64,000 nucleotides of DNA from Tubulanus polymorphus. Taxonomy: Eukaryota > Nemertea > Palaeonemertea > Tubulaniformes > Tubulanidae. Location: positions 15,766,450-15,830,449 of the forward strand of contig NC_134029.1 in the NCBI RefSeq assembly GCF_964204645.1, written 5' to 3'. A program made the translations under genes and the position numbers. The notes beneath the pieces were generated by a model. The model did not search any database, was not told where the DNA came from, and was given only the letters and a program-made list of their open reading frames with translations. Numbering within the stretch: position 1 is the first letter of the stretch; every line of letters begins with the position of its first letter. Positions 1-14,968 of the stretch are shown piece by piece.

Positions 1-109
1 AATAATATTTTGCCAGATAGCTTGTTTATGTACACATAGACCTGTGACGTTTTGCACATCGATTTACGGCTGTCGTTTGTAAAATGACGCTGAATGGTTA
101 ACATTGCAT

Positions 110-884
110 AGGTTTCATAATGGTAACGTTTTATAAGGCGTCAAAAAAGTTTGCCTAAACATGATGGGTCACCTTGGTCGCCTTTGCCTTTATACAAAGG
201 AATGATATAACCCTGAACCCATGCTGACGGAACTACTCCAGAATCTAGAATGATATTAAATATTCTGACATATCCTCATCATGTCATCGTTCGAGTTTTT
301 GATGTGTTCATTCAAAATACTATCATTCTTCAATGACTTAATTGCTAGTCGAATCTCTTCCTCTGTAATTGGACTGTTTAGGCTAGAATTATCGTCGATG
401 TTAATCGGGCTATCAAAAAATCAAACTCGTTTATATCAGCTGGTAATTGGTTAAGCTTCCTAAAGTGTTCACTCAGGCGATTTGGGTCAATTTTTTGAAT
501 TGGTGCCGGTTTGCTAGGCATGACCTTTTTCCAAAATTTCCTACTATTGTAAATTCTATCCCCATCAATCTCTTTAGCTAACTTATAATCAAATTCTGAC
601 TTTTTCTTGTTCAACAGATGCTTATACGTTTTACTGGCTAATTTGAGATGGACTTTATTGTCGGCAATCGGGTCTTTATCGAATATTTTTTTCCTAAGGA
701 GAAATTCTTGTCTAGCGTAGTAACATTCGTTATCAAACCACGGTTGCGAATTGTTCATGACTCTGCTGTTATTGTTGGCGGGTCTCCAGGATTTACCAAA
801 ATTAGTTTTCGCGCTTGAAGCGAATATGTCACCAATCAAAAAGGATTCGTTCGTAGAGTGAAGACGTGTTTTCCCACTGATCGT
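110..884 (-). pseudogene. LINE ORF2 fragment: endonuclease-RT linker and start of RT (3' half of a twin-primed LINE)
   Basis: Read on the minus strand, about 870 to 380 is open and encodes the spacer between endonuclease and reverse transcriptase of a non-LTR element (motifs QPWFDNECYYARQEF and FWKKVMPSKP). Decayed RT N-terminal sequence follows towards 110 (SGVVPSAWVQGYIIPLYKGK, then GDPSCLGKLF), with stops, frameshifts and a deletion between GDP and the SCLGKLF block. The first residues of this piece continue where the plus-strand endonuclease piece at 1787-2664 stops, so both probably come from one copy. The RT palm is absent; it would lie beyond the left edge or was lost. Not functional. 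Confidence 0.7.
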
Positions 885-888
885 CACT

Positions 889-1666
889 ATGTCTAATAAT
901 ACTAGGGCGAGAAATACGAACAAGAAAACAACTGCTCCAAAATCATCACAACAAAAAAGGACAAGTCTTACTAGCAGTTGCGCAAAAGAAGTCGCTGACG
1001 GGATAGTTAGCGAACTCGAAATATCCAGCGATGTTATTGCTGCTGCTATCCAGCGAGGGATAGAAAACGGTGTGAGGATGGCAATCGAGCGACTTAGGGA
1101 AGAAATTGTTCAGTCCTGCATGGAGCGTATACAGCCGATAATTTCTGATCCCAGGGCAGACTCAGGAAGACTTAGACCAGTACTCCCGACGAGAAACTCT
1201 CAAAATCGTGAATCTTCCAGAAGAGGAAGATGAAAGCGAGTCGTCCTTAAAAACTCATGTTTGCAGCATTGCGAAAGAATGCGGTGTCGATCTCAAAAAC
1301 GACGATATCAGCGTTCTGCATCGAAACGGAAAAGCGAACGAAAATAGGCCACGTCCAGTTCTCGTCAAAATGGTCCAGAGAAGCAAAAAACTGGATATGC
1401 TACAGAACAAGAAAAAGCTTAAAGAGAGTGAGGAGTATAACAACTTATTCTTATGTGAAGATCTTACTAGACCGAGGACTGCCCTATTACATTGGATTAA
1501 GGCGAATCGTAAGGATTATTATGTGTCGACCAGAAACGGTAGAATTTTGTGTCATAGCGGGGACGAGCGTCATTATATAAACGGTCCTAAAAGCTTGGAA
1601 AAGCTAGGCGTTAAGGACATACCTTTCGCGGATCAAGGAATCGAAAGTTACCCCACTATCTGCTAG
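889..1666 (+). pseudogene. LINE ORF1 (RRM-like nucleic-acid-binding protein), frameshifted
   Basis: Two overlapping plus-strand frames, 889-1233 and 1208-1666, together form one LINE ORF1. The N-terminus is basic and Ser/Thr-rich, followed by a charged helical, coiled-coil-like stretch (about residues 45-85). The second frame holds an RRM-like domain (KIVNLPEEEDES, then PRPVLVKM) and a C-terminal domain ending at a stop at 1666. A frameshift lies between about 1160 and 1230. ORF1 proteins of this type coat LINE RNA. The ATG at 889 lies within a few bases of the point where the inverted 3' half (to 884) begins, so almost no 5' UTR is retained. Confidence 0.7.
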
Positions 1667-1786
1667 GACAGCGCGGGGCATCATGAACCGTCAGCAAACC
1701 ACGAAATCCCTAGCGGATCAAATCCTTATCGGACCGTCTTAAGTATAAATCGAACTCTTCAAAAACTGAGAAACCAGTTAATTTCC

Positions 1787-2664
1787 TCTCGTTAAACGTG
1801 TGTGGTCTTAAACACTAACTTTTATCGCAGGACTTTTTAAACTACATATCAAAATTTGACTGTATTAGCTTAAGTGAAACTCATTTGGATTCGTTGGATG
1901 ATATTACAATCCCAGGTTATACGATATTTTCTAAATTAAGGCCACAGTCAGATCACACTTACAAACCTAGCAGTGGAATCTCTATTATTTTTAATTCTAA
2001 GTTTAAAGATGGTATTGTTCTCGAAACAAACAATCCATTTGTGTTATGGTGTAAATTTGATAAGAGTGTTTTTGCGTCAGATTGCGATACTATTGTCGGA
2101 TCTGTTTATATTCCTCCAGACGGAAGTAATTATAGTACTATTGAGGCGTTTGAGCTAATAGAAAGAGACCTGGTCGGTTTGAATAATTATCAAATTATTC
2201 TTCTAGGGGATTTTAATGCCCATACTGGGACAATGTCTGAATTTGACAATTGTTCAAATACTGTAAATCCGGACCCACTAATTGAGCTAATTGATTGTAA
2301 TGAACTGCTTTTAAACTTCGGTATGACAATTGAACGGTCATTTCAAGAAACTACTCCTATCAATCCCTTCGGGAAAAGACTCATAGACCTGGTTCGGGAT
2401 TTAAATCGCGGACAAGCACTTTCGGACAAGCACTGTCCTGTTGAATTTTCTGTGTTTTTACGTAAGAAAAAGGATAATCAAACAGAAGCACGTAACGATG
2501 ATATGTCTAATTCGGATATCTCGCTGAAAAGACCTTTTTGGGTTTGTGACTCTAGTGACCAGTTCAGAGAAAATATATCCCAGCTTGAGGTAAACTCTTT
2601 ATTAGATGAACTCACTTCCTTAGATCCTCCTTCTCTTGACCAAAACATCATTGATAATAGGTGA
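1787..2664 (+). pseudogene. LINE ORF2 N-terminus: AP-type endonuclease domain
   Basis: Exonuclease-endonuclease-phosphatase (EEP) domain of a non-LTR retrotransposon, which nicks target DNA for target-primed reverse transcription. Visible motifs are SLNVCGL (interrupted by an early stop near 1817), ISLSETHLD, IILLGDFNAHTG and SDKHCPVEFS, matching the Asn, Glu, Asp/Asn and Asp-His catalytic blocks. The open part runs 1885-2664 (259 aa). Some sequence between LIDL and SDKHC appears shortened. The frame stops at 2664, where an unrelated minus-strand LINE begins. It shares its element with ORF1 just upstream and the inverted linker at 110-884. Confidence 0.75.
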
Positions 2665-4709
2665 TAGGGCACACATCACATCACTTAACGGCAGAGTATA
2701 TATCGTGAAGAGAACAGGACCTAGAACTGATCCCTGCGGTACACCATAAAGCAGAGTTTGACTAGTGGACCTGCTATTTCCAATAACAACAGCAACCTGT
2801 CGCCTTTCCAAATACGATGAGAACCATCTCAAAGCTGCACCACCAATGCCTCTCTCATATAACCTATTTATCATAATGCTATGATCAACCGTGTCGAACG
2901 CGGACGATAAGTCAAGGAGGACAAGTAGCACCTCCTCACCAGCATCCATTGCAGTAAGAATTCTATCACTGACTGAAAGTAACACAGTATCCGTGCTATG
3001 TCCACAACGGTACGCAGATTGAAGAACGTCATACAAGCCATTATCTAGCATGTGGTCGGCGAGCCGAGCAGCTACAATCCGCTCCAACAGCTTCGATAAG
3101 TATGAGAGATTTGATACAGGACGGTAATTTCCATAGCTCTTCTTATTAAGCGTCGGCTTCTTTAGTAGTGGCTTAACTAATGCAAACTTAAACGATTGTG
3201 GAAACACTCCCTCCGACAGGGATAAGTTAATGATCTTAACAAGCACACTGAGAAGAGAGTCTATGCATTCTTTGAGCAGCCATGTTGGAACTGGATCTAA
3301 ACTACAGCTTTTTGCAGGTAAAGATGGGATAGTTTCCTTACTTCTTGCTCAGTTGTTAACTTAAAATGATCAAGTAACCTACAGTTTGGCACCTGAACTT
3401 CAGGATGTACATCAGTGTCAAACTGTGCATAAACTTGAGCAACTATGTCCGAGAAGAATTCACAGAACTTATCTGCTAGAGTAGCATCATCAGCATGGTC
3501 TGGCAGTGGGGACGCACTACTCTTCCCGAGTAATTCATTAATGATGGAAAATAAATCCTTGTCGGAACAGTTCGCTATACGTGAGCTGTGATAGCTCAGT
3601 TTGGCTTTGTTTATGAGATCACAGACAACATAGCTTTGAGTACGGAACATTTGCCTAGAAATCTCTGTCTTTTCTTTTCTCCATTTCCTCTCCTATTTCC
3701 GACACATTTTTCTAGCCTCTCCAATAGTATCATCAACCATGGATTATCCCTAACAACCACTGACCGAGTGATCTTAGGCGCATGAATGTCAAGGATGCCC
3801 CTGAGTACTCCATCATACTGCTCCACCAGTTCATCAAGATTATCGGACGGTTGAGTAATGAAAGAAGACTTGTTAATGCTATCACTGAAACTATCTTTAT
3901 CAATTTTTCTCAGCCTCCTATACGTCTTTGTTTTCTTGACATGTATAGGTTTGAGCAGTTCTAAGGAGCAGTGAACCGCGTAATGATCAGCGGTAAGGAG
4001 GGATCAACAGAAAACTCATTGATCAAGCAGTCATCAACACGAGACACGACAAGATCAATTGTGTGACCTTTGATATGCGTTGCTCCCTGAACATGCTGCT
4101 TTAAACCGAAGCCTTCCAGTAGCTGATTAAATTTGATAACTGGAGCATCACTGACTTTGTCCACATGAATATTTAAGTCACCAGTAATGAGAAGATGTTT
4201 ACTAGTTGTAACTAACTGTTCAAGTAATAATCCAAATTCATTAATAAACTCATTCACTAGACGGGGATATGGGTCTGGTCTGTAGATTGTTACCACTCTG
4301 ATAAACTCGGACCGATAAGTTATTGACGTATCAAGACATGTTGAAATTTTTGAGACTCATACTGGCTAGCTTTCAGTTCATTACGCACCAACAATGCAAG
4401 TCCACCACCTGCTTTATGAGTCCGCGGTTTATGAACCAGGGTGAAACCATTTAGCTCAGACAATAATTCAGCAATAATGATATTGTCACTATCTTTGCCC
4501 TTGAACCAGGTCTCAGTCACAGACACAATATCAGTTTTATTGTCTCGCACTGATTCACATAAAGCGATTACTTTCCCATTAAGTGATCTGGCATTCCATG
4601 TTGAAAACTGCAAACGCGTGAACCTTTTGACATGATTGCCAGCCCGCTTGCCTCGCCTCGTCGAACACCTTCTATAGAGCTTGAGATCCCTAATCATGTA
4701 CGCATGCAA
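2655..4709 (-). pseudogene. CR1-like LINE ORF2: endonuclease plus RT, interrupted
   Basis: Minus-strand pol of a second, unrelated non-LTR retrotransposon. In order from 4709: EEP endonuclease (FSTWNARSLNGK, IVSVTETWFKG, then HLLITGDLNIHVD in 4296-3961), a linker (3826-3297), and RT (3246-2655) with YRPVSNLSYLSKLLERIV, LLDLSSAFDTVDH and GVPQGSVLGPVLF. Several frameshifts separate the pieces. The RT ends before its catalytic ADD box, at the boundary with the twin-primed LINE. That suggests the other LINE inserted here and the RT C-terminus lies left of the window. Dead copy. Confidence 0.8.
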
Positions 4710-4751
4710 AACGTCGCAGAGAGCGATGCCGGTGTTGGTGTCACTGAGGCC

Positions 4752-4978
4752 GGATGATTGTTTGTTTGTCTTTTTGTTTGTTTGGCTTTACGTACGTCGT
4801 TTGGATCATGGTTTCCCAAGACTATTCCTATTGGATTGTTCAATAAACCTCACGACGGTACGGCCTTTGAAGTGTTTCCCGCACACTGTTCGCAGCCAGC
4901 AGGACTCGAACCCACTTGTCACTCAGCATTGATAGTGGATTCAACAGCATCACGCCTTATCTGACGTAGCTAATGAGG
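4752..4978 (-). mobile_element. tRNA-derived SINE
   Basis: On the minus strand the head contains an A-box-like TTAGCTACGTCAGATAAGG and a strong B box GGTTCGAGTCC about 60 nt apart, the layout of an internal Pol III promoter. The element ends in a CAAA-rich tail (CAAACAAACAAAAAGACAAA) at 4790-4752, typical of SINE 3' ends. It abuts the 5' end of the minus-strand CR1-like LINE. Head and tail are clear; exact ends and any target duplication were not resolved. Confidence 0.65.
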
Positions 4979-6240
4979 CCGCCTGATTCAATTCCAAAAA
5001 ACTACAGCAGCGGCAAATAACCATCGCAATATTGAAATTTACGACAAACAACGCGTAAATTCTATCACTGTTGTTTAACGCATGGAAAATATAATAAAAG
5101 GTATTTTTCCCGGTGCGCATTGCAAAGCGAATCTCTGCCGAGTGCGTATGAGGGTGCTACCGCCTTATGAGTGCGCAGCAGGCGGGTAGGGCGTCCTAAA
5201 GTGAAAACTTATATTAGAATATAGCCGAACCGAATTTTACAATGTCAGTCAACTGATTGATTATACAACATGGTTGTTCTCGGCGTACTTAACAATGATA
5301 TTTTCCTCCAAATACAACTCTGGTAAAATTGAATAAATTGATCTATCTTCATTGGTGATATCGTATCATGGTGGTAGTCTACCGTTTACCGGTTGATGTT
5401 TCGTGTCATCATGAAATGGTTTTAACTTTAGTAAAGGCGTTCCCGCACGATCACATACGGGTTTCAGTCACGAGTAGGCTGCCGTTCCACTGCTCTAGAA
5501 ATACGTATTCTGATGCTGACAATGAATCCCAAATAATCCCATGGATACTGATAGTTGGAATAACAGTGATATCCAAACACTGTGATATTTATAAACCGGA
5601 GGTACATAATTTTATGTTTTTCTATTCAAAAGAAGCTGTTCCCCATTCTTTACTGCCAATGTCAATGCGGACATATCGCTACGCGATTGTTTAACCCGCT
5701 CTCATCTACCAGATAATGAACGAGAAAAATGTGATCGAATAACTTTTTGGACCATTAAATCAGAAATCTGTCGACGCTATGTTGTGGGGAATAATTGAAA
5801 CACTTTTTTAGTCATTTTCAGCTGTTTCTAATGTTTTACGTGAACGGAGTGTCAATTTGAAGTTACTATGAAAATGAGAAGAGTCGGCGCTATTTTTTCG
5901 TACTACTATTTTCGATCCATTTTACTAGCATTGGCATGACGTCATAGACGTCAACCAATGCTAATAATAAAAATAGAACTTTTTAACGATAAATACCTGC
6001 CATGCCCGCTGCAAGGTAATATTGAGTAGGGCGCGTATTGACTATCGATGAATGACCTATATACGTTAACAACATGCCAGCTCGGTGTTCGGGAGTCTCT
6101 CAGCCGGTGCAGTGTGGAAATTAATTGAGAGATCATTGACAGGAGATCGGGAGACGACACTGAACTATAAACAGTGTTTAAAAAGTGAAAGCCTAAAAAC
6201 CACCAGTCAGCAACCATTTCAGACATGGGAAACCATGGCA
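4979..6240. other. No recognisable gene; one strong palindrome
   Basis: Short open frames occur (for example 5368-5694 plus and 6241-5951 minus) but none resembles a known protein. The segment 6060-6240 could be 5' UTR of the LINE ORF1 that follows. An inverted repeat at 5926-5963 is listed separately. Confidence 0.4.
5926..5963. repeat. Palindrome with CRE-like and CCAAT motifs
   Basis: Arms of 17-18 nt, TAGCATTGG...TGACGTC against GACGTCAACCAATGCTA, with two mismatches and a loop of about 3 nt. The left arm with the loop includes TGACGTCA, a CREB/ATF consensus, and the right arm includes CCAAT. It may be a regulatory site or a foldback scar; no flanking gene is visible. Confidence 0.5.
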
Positions 6241-6249
6241 ACTAAGTGA

Positions 6250-7138
6250 ATGGGCTGTGACAAGAAAAGGGCAAATTCATGAAGAAGCTCTGAAGTTTGC
6301 TGAGAGTCAACACTAGAAGAAGATGATGAATGGGGAAACTAAGTACCACCATGTTCAAAATGTAACCGCATGTTTAATTTTTTTAAAGGAGATTGTTCAT
6401 GGTTCCAAGTGCAGGCAGTCAATTTGTAATAACTGCTCCAACGCAGGTGAAAATGCAGAGAATCTGCTGATTAAATGTCTGTGTAATCGATGTTTGACTG
6501 ATTTTCAAACTGTGCAGAAGTTTGAGAGATGGAGACCATTAAGTTGGAGATAAAAAACATGAGAGAAATAATCTTTTATGCTATAGAAATTGAAGAATCC
6601 CGGGTAACCAAAATACACCAAGAAGTTTCTGCAAAAGAAAGCTATAAAATCGAAGAAATGCATAGCTGACATCAGAGAAAAAATCGAGACCCATAGTAGA
6701 ATATTGGATACAAACTTAGAAAATCTCGACATTCTTTCAAATCAAATTAAGCAGATAGGAGTAGACAATTGTCTCCAAGAAATCTACCCATATAATAGGA
6801 GATGGATTTAACACATCAACAAAACATCGACTGAGGGAACCAGTGTTTCAAATAGCTCTTCCAATGATGAGAAACGGTCACACATGATCATATATAACAT
6901 ACCTGAATCAGATAATAAGATTATTTCACTTCTCGGGTGGAAACATTTCTAAATGGGATCATTTAACTTGGTGCAGCCTACTTAAAAGACATCAGAAGAA
7001 TTGGCAATGAATATCAAATGAGGCCACGTCCCAGAAGAGTGATATTTACCAATGTAAATGATCGGGTTTTATGCGTTGAGAATTACATAAAATGGACCAA
7101 CCTGCAACACTCAACGGGATTAAATTGGCTATGAACAG
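6250..7138 (+). pseudogene. Decayed LINE ORF1 with PHD-like zinc finger, coiled coil and RRM-like region
   Basis: Scattered over several plus-strand frames are a Cys-rich finger (PCSKCNRMF near 6350, then CRQSICNNCSNAGENAE and CLCNRC up to 6495), a charged helical coiled-coil-like stretch (6530-6780) and an RRM-like tail (MIIYNIPESDNK near 6890, PRPRRVIFTNVNDRV near 7030). This order of PHD finger, coiled coil and RNA-binding domain is known for ORF1 proteins of some CR1-type LINEs. Many stops and frameshifts. Polinton A begins inside or at the end of this remnant at 7157. Confidence 0.5.
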
Positions 7139-7156
7139 AACAAAAAAAGGAGCAAC

Positions 7157-7308
7157 AGTAATAGGGTAAGTGTCTTTTCATACCAGAGGTCGAAAGGTCG
7201 AGGTCATAAAAAATAAAAAAGTAAATTCTCACACGCTCGAATTTATTTTTATTTTTCACTCACTCAACCTTTCAACCTCTGATATGAAACAACACTCATC
7301 CTATTACT
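7157..7308. repeat. Hairpin terminus of Polinton A
   Basis: A 152-bp imperfect palindrome that begins AGTAATAGGG and ends CCTATTACT. The arms contain GAGGTCGAAAGGTCG against CAACCTTTCAACCTC. The centre holds the core TTCTCACACGCTCGAATTT, shared with the other Polinton ends in this window. Flanks (AGCAAC left, TATAAA right) do not match, so it is not an independent transposed unit but an end of the larger element. Confidence 0.75.
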
Positions 7309-7390
7309 TATAAATATTATATATATGAACATTATATAAATGAATATTGTATTAATGAAATCAATTTTAATAAAAAAGTATGTATCATAA

Positions 7391-7732
7391 ATGGAGAGTA
7401 AACAAATACACAGTGAATTCTTAAATAGAATTAAAGATACCCAAAAAATGTCAAATCAAAAGATAATAAATTCAAAAAGTTAACAGAATTAACATTACAT
7501 AAGAAGTATTTAATTACAAATATTGAAACAATTACTAATAGATTTGGTAATACATTAGTTTTACTTAGAATATGAAGGATTAAAAGGAAATAAATACAAA
7601 TTCAGAACGTATTTACCAGATAGATTTCATAGATTATCTAGTGAAGATATTGAAGAATTATATTCTGGTGATTTCTATTTCATATACAAAGGTAAGAATG
7701 AAAAAGGATGTCACGATAGAGATTTCGAATAA
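7391..7732 (+). pseudogene. Polinton OB-fold-like small ORF (copy A)
   Basis: Homologue of the intact 113-aa ORF at 39338-38997. The ATG at 7391 follows a TTTTAATAAAA box. Readable blocks are MESKQIHSEFLNRIKDT, a frameshift, KFRTYLPDRFHRLSSED and GDFYFIYKGKNEKG, ending at a TAA at 7730-7732. The pattern of short beta-like stretches followed by LPDRFHRLS and YKGKN recalls small Polinton proteins predicted to be single-stranded-DNA-binding OB folds. That function is inference. Confidence 0.6.
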
Positions 7733-7768
7733 TATAAAATCAATTTTAATAAAAAATTTGATATTAAA

Positions 7769-11460
<3,692 letters not shown>

Positions 11461-11509
11461 TTAATGATGACAATAAATTATATACTGATTTAAAAATTGA
11501 GAACTGCAA

Positions 11510-11995
11510 AAATGGGTTGGATATGCTTCATTTAAATTAGGTGGAATAATGACATTAATTTCTTCCGGTGTAATAACATTTTCCAATATCAAACTCATAG
11601 TATATAAATCAGATAATATGGAAACAGATATCGACACAGATCTTAAATCAGAACAAAAATTAAGTAAATAATTAAGTAATTAATGAGGGATGATATTAAG
11701 AAAAAGCCTAGATCTAAAAAACAAATTAAATGGGCAAGGGAATTAGGTAAAAGATCTTCTGAGTTAAAAAGAGCTTAGAAAAAGAAATTAACTGATATAA
11801 ATGAATCACAGAAATTATCTGTTATTAATTCCAATGATAATCCATCTAATTATTCTTATACTGTGAGACATAATAACTTCAATATTACAATTGGATTAAT
11901 CACAGTAATTGTGTTCTCTGGTGTAATATATAAATTCAAATTTAATAATAATGATGATGATGATAAACCTATTATACCAGAAAATAAATAAAATG
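11510..11995 (+). pseudogene. Two small Polinton membrane or basic proteins, degraded
   Basis: Between polymerase and integrase are two short coding remnants. The first (about 11510-11670) has a hydrophobic segment followed by an acidic tail. The second (11683-11992) starts with the basic block KPRSKKQIKWARELGKRS, then a hydrophobic segment ITIGLITVIVFSGVIYKF and an Asn/Asp-rich tail, with one in-frame stop. Small basic plus transmembrane proteins are usual near Polinton integrases and may be minor virion proteins; the role here is unknown. Confidence 0.45.
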
Positions 11996-12044
11996 ATCAA
12001 ATCATTGAAAATAAATCTCAATTATTGTTAATGGATTAAAATAA

Positions 12045-13098
12045 GATGAAATAGAACAATATTTAAGAGATTTATATTTTAACCCAGAGAGTGAAGTATC
12101 ATTTTCTAGTGTTTCGGAATTATGGGATAAAATTAAATTTGATAATGAAAATATAAAATATAGTGAATTAAAATTATGGATACAAAATCAACCAACATAT
12201 CAAATCCATAAGAAAATGGATAAAAGTTATTTAACAAGAAAAGTTATGGTTATTGGCAAGCAGATTTAATTGATATGAAGAACTTAGAAAGATACAATAA
12301 AGGATATTTTTTATATTAAATGTTATACATATATTCAGTAGATACGCATTGAGTTTACCAATCAAAAATAAAACTGGTATAGAAGTTACTCATGCATTCA
12401 AATTAATATTTAAAGAAGCCATTCCAGATGAGATACAATTTGATAAAGGTAAAAAATTTTATAATAAACATTTAAAAAAATTATTATCTGATACGATGTA
12501 GAGTGTTTTTCAACACACTCAGATAAAAAAAAACATCAATTATAGAGGGATTTAATAAAACATTGAAAACTAGAATGTGGAAATATTTTACTACTAATGA
12601 AAAATATAAATATATCGATGTATTGGATGATTTAGTGAAAGGTTATAATAATTCTAAACATTCAAGTATTGCTATGAAACCTATACATGCTATATAAGAA
12701 GATAATTCAGAAGTTGTTTGGAAAAATTCATATGGTGCGTTTGTTACACATGATTTTGGACAACCTAAATCTAAAATTGGACAACATGTTAGAATATCTA
12801 AATATAGAAAAACGTTTTATAAGGGTTATACTCCAGATATTACTGAAGAAATGTTTAAAGTTAAAAAAATTATATGAACTAAACCTTTTGTTTATAAATT
12901 AGAAGATTTAAAAGATGAAGAAATATCAGTTATTTTTATGAACAAGAATTATCACTTGTACCAAATCCAGATGATATAGAATATAAAATAGAAAAAGTAT
13001 TGAAAACAAAAACAATTCGTGGTAAGAAATATAAAGGGTATGACGATAAATTTAATGAATGGATTTTATCTAGTAAAATTAAAAGAATAAATAAATAA
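12045..13098 (+). pseudogene. Polinton integrase (retroviral-type DDE, chromodomain-like tail)
   Basis: Inserts the element with a 6-bp target duplication. Seen in order: an N-terminal helical region, the first catalytic Asp in YWQADLIDMKN (near 12260), the second in IQFDKGKKFYN (near 12440), the glutamate in IIEGFNKTLKTRMWKYF (near 12550), then KHSSIAMKPIHAI and a C-terminal chromodomain-like piece (KGYDDKFNEWILSSK, near 13035-13080). The family normally reads ERFN where this copy has EGFN. At least three frameshifts or stops break the frame (near 12250, 12500 and 12695). It lies between the membrane proteins and the ATPase, as expected for Polintons. Confidence 0.85.
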
Positions 13099-13690
13099 AG
13101 ATTTATTAATATTTGAACCACATAATATGTTAATAACTGGAGTAACCAACTGTGGTAAAACACATTTTGTATTAGATTTGTTAGAAACTATTTATAAAAA
13201 TCATTTTGATAATATGATATTATTCTGTCCTACTTATGAAATGAATGAAATGTATAATAGGGATATATTTAAGATAAAAAAGTTTATTATATTAGATCCT
13301 AAAACAGTAAAAGAAAATTTAGATAATTGTATAGAAATTGCATTAGATATTTATAAAGGAACAAATACATTATTTATCATAGATGATTGTGCTAATTTAC
13401 GTGATTCAGAAGTTAACTCTGCTATTTAGCTTTTTCTGGGAGACATTTTGAGATAACGACATGGGTTTTGAATCAAAAATATAATTCGATCGTGAAAGAT
13501 TTTAGAGAAAACATTAGATTATTCTATAACAAAGATGGAAAATCTATGCAACAACCATTGGAAGAAAATCAAATTATACCTACTGAATTACATGATGAAT
13601 ATATGAATAGATTAAAAAGTAATAAAGGTTCAAAATTATTACTGAGACTACAATTTCCATATGAATATAAATTTATAAAAAACAATTTGA
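13098..13690 (+). pseudogene. FtsK/HerA-type genome-packaging ATPase of Polinton A
   Basis: Adenovirus/poxvirus-A32-like packaging ATPase. Walker A is GVTNCGKTH (13138-13165) and Walker B is LFIIDDCANL (13370-13400). The frame is open from about 13098; the ATG at 13127 is internal to the conserved start (FEPHNMLITG), so the true start may be upstream, overlapping the integrase end. A stop at 13427 and a frameshift near 13465 separate the C-terminal part (LLLRLQFPYEYKFI, to about 13690). The MITE follows directly. Confidence 0.8.
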
Positions 13691-13717
13691 AATATTATAT
13701 AATTCAAATTATAGAAA

Positions 13718-14030
13718 CTATTTATATATCTATGTACTAGACGTACGAGTGAGAATCTTGGTAAAAATCTTGAAACAATTCTTACGTACGTCTGGTATAT
13801 AGATATATAAATATTTTTACAATATTATTATGCTAAATATAAATTATATTGAAACCATTTTCAAATGTTTATAGTTAACGTTTGAATAAGTTACAAATGT
13901 GCATTAAATTTATATTTCTAATTCATTTTTGAACATGATCAGTTGATATTATTTTCTAAAATATGATATATTTTTCCAAGAATTCTTCCAAGATTCTTAC
14001 ATATGTCTAGTACTTAGATATCATAAATAG
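13718..14030. mobile_element. MITE with ~40-bp inverted ends and a third internal arm
   Basis: The left end (from CTATTTATATATC, containing TACTAGACGTACG and GAGAATCTTGG) matches the reverse complement of the right end (CCAAGATTC, TGTCTAGTACTTAGATATC, ending AAATAG) over about 40 bp. A third copy of the arm lies inside, at about 13771-13812, inverted relative to the left end. No coding capacity. Superfamily and target duplication were not determined. It sits just after the Polinton A ATPase. Confidence 0.6.
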
Positions 14031-14040
14031 TAATGTAATA

Positions 14041-14922
14041 ATTATTCTAATTTCGTTTCTAATAAGTTTATAAAATCATCTTTGTTCATGTCTAATTTAT
14101 CATAATTCTTAGGTAGATTTATTAATTTTAGTTGAGCCATCATTCTATGATAATTATTATCTACTTTAGCTTCTTTTCTTAATTTTTCATCGTATTTTCA
14201 TAAGTATTCATCGAAATCAAAATCAATTCCAAAATTATTTATTAGATGACTTAAATCTATTTTTATCGAATACAATGATTTATATATTTGTTTAGGATTC
14301 TCTTCTGCATAAGTTAAAAATTTATCAAATAACAACTTATAGAATAATATTAATATAGAATAATAGATAATATTGCCTAGTTTTAGGATTAAAATATTTG
14401 ATATATTTTTGGGGATCATTTAACAGTAGTATCAACATTTAACAGTACTCACCTTTTTATAAACATTAATTAGATGTAATTTTGATTTATAATGAGTATT
14501 TCCATCAACAGGTTCAATTTTTTTATTACAATATTGACACGTTTTATTTCTTTCTATTTCTGCTAATTTCTTTTCATGTCCCTGAGATTTTTAATGTTTA
14601 GAAAAATTTTTTCAGCATAACATTTCGTCATATTATTATCATTAGTTTCAATTGCAATAATATTATCTTTTAAATTATCTGTTATATTATTATCTGTTAT
14701 ATTATTATCATTAGTTTCAATTATATTATCATTATTATTCTTTTCTTTTTCTACATGTTTCTTTGATTTCTTATGTGATGCCCAATTTTTATATGAAATA
14801 TATTTCTTACATATATCACAATATTTTGGATTATGATAATCTTTTTTTGATTCAATATCATATGTATAAGGTATAAAATGTAGAGGTGAAGGGTAGAATA
14901 TTGTCTTCAATTTTAGATTCAA
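14041..14922 (-). pseudogene. Polinton zinc-finger protein, minus strand, broken
   Basis: Frames 14922-14563 and 14419-14041 form one low-complexity protein. It has a C2H2-type finger (YCDICKKYISYKNWASHKK), an Asn/Asp-rich spacer with repeated ETNDNN, a second finger (CQYCNKKIEPVDGNTHYKS, near 14530), then a helical C-terminal region (FDFDEYL, INLPKNYDKLDMNKDD). Stops near 14560 and 14210 break it. Its AT-rich Asn/Lys composition and finger type match the other Polinton ORFs here (38956, 42631, 41560). DNA-binding role inferred only. Confidence 0.5.
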
Positions 14923-14968
14923 TATTATGTTCTATTTTAGTTTCAATTGTATTAGTATCTTCTATTTT

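Noticed and set aside
5368-5694. 108-codon plus-strand gene
   Set aside because: No recognised motif, no supporting signals, within a featureless stretch.
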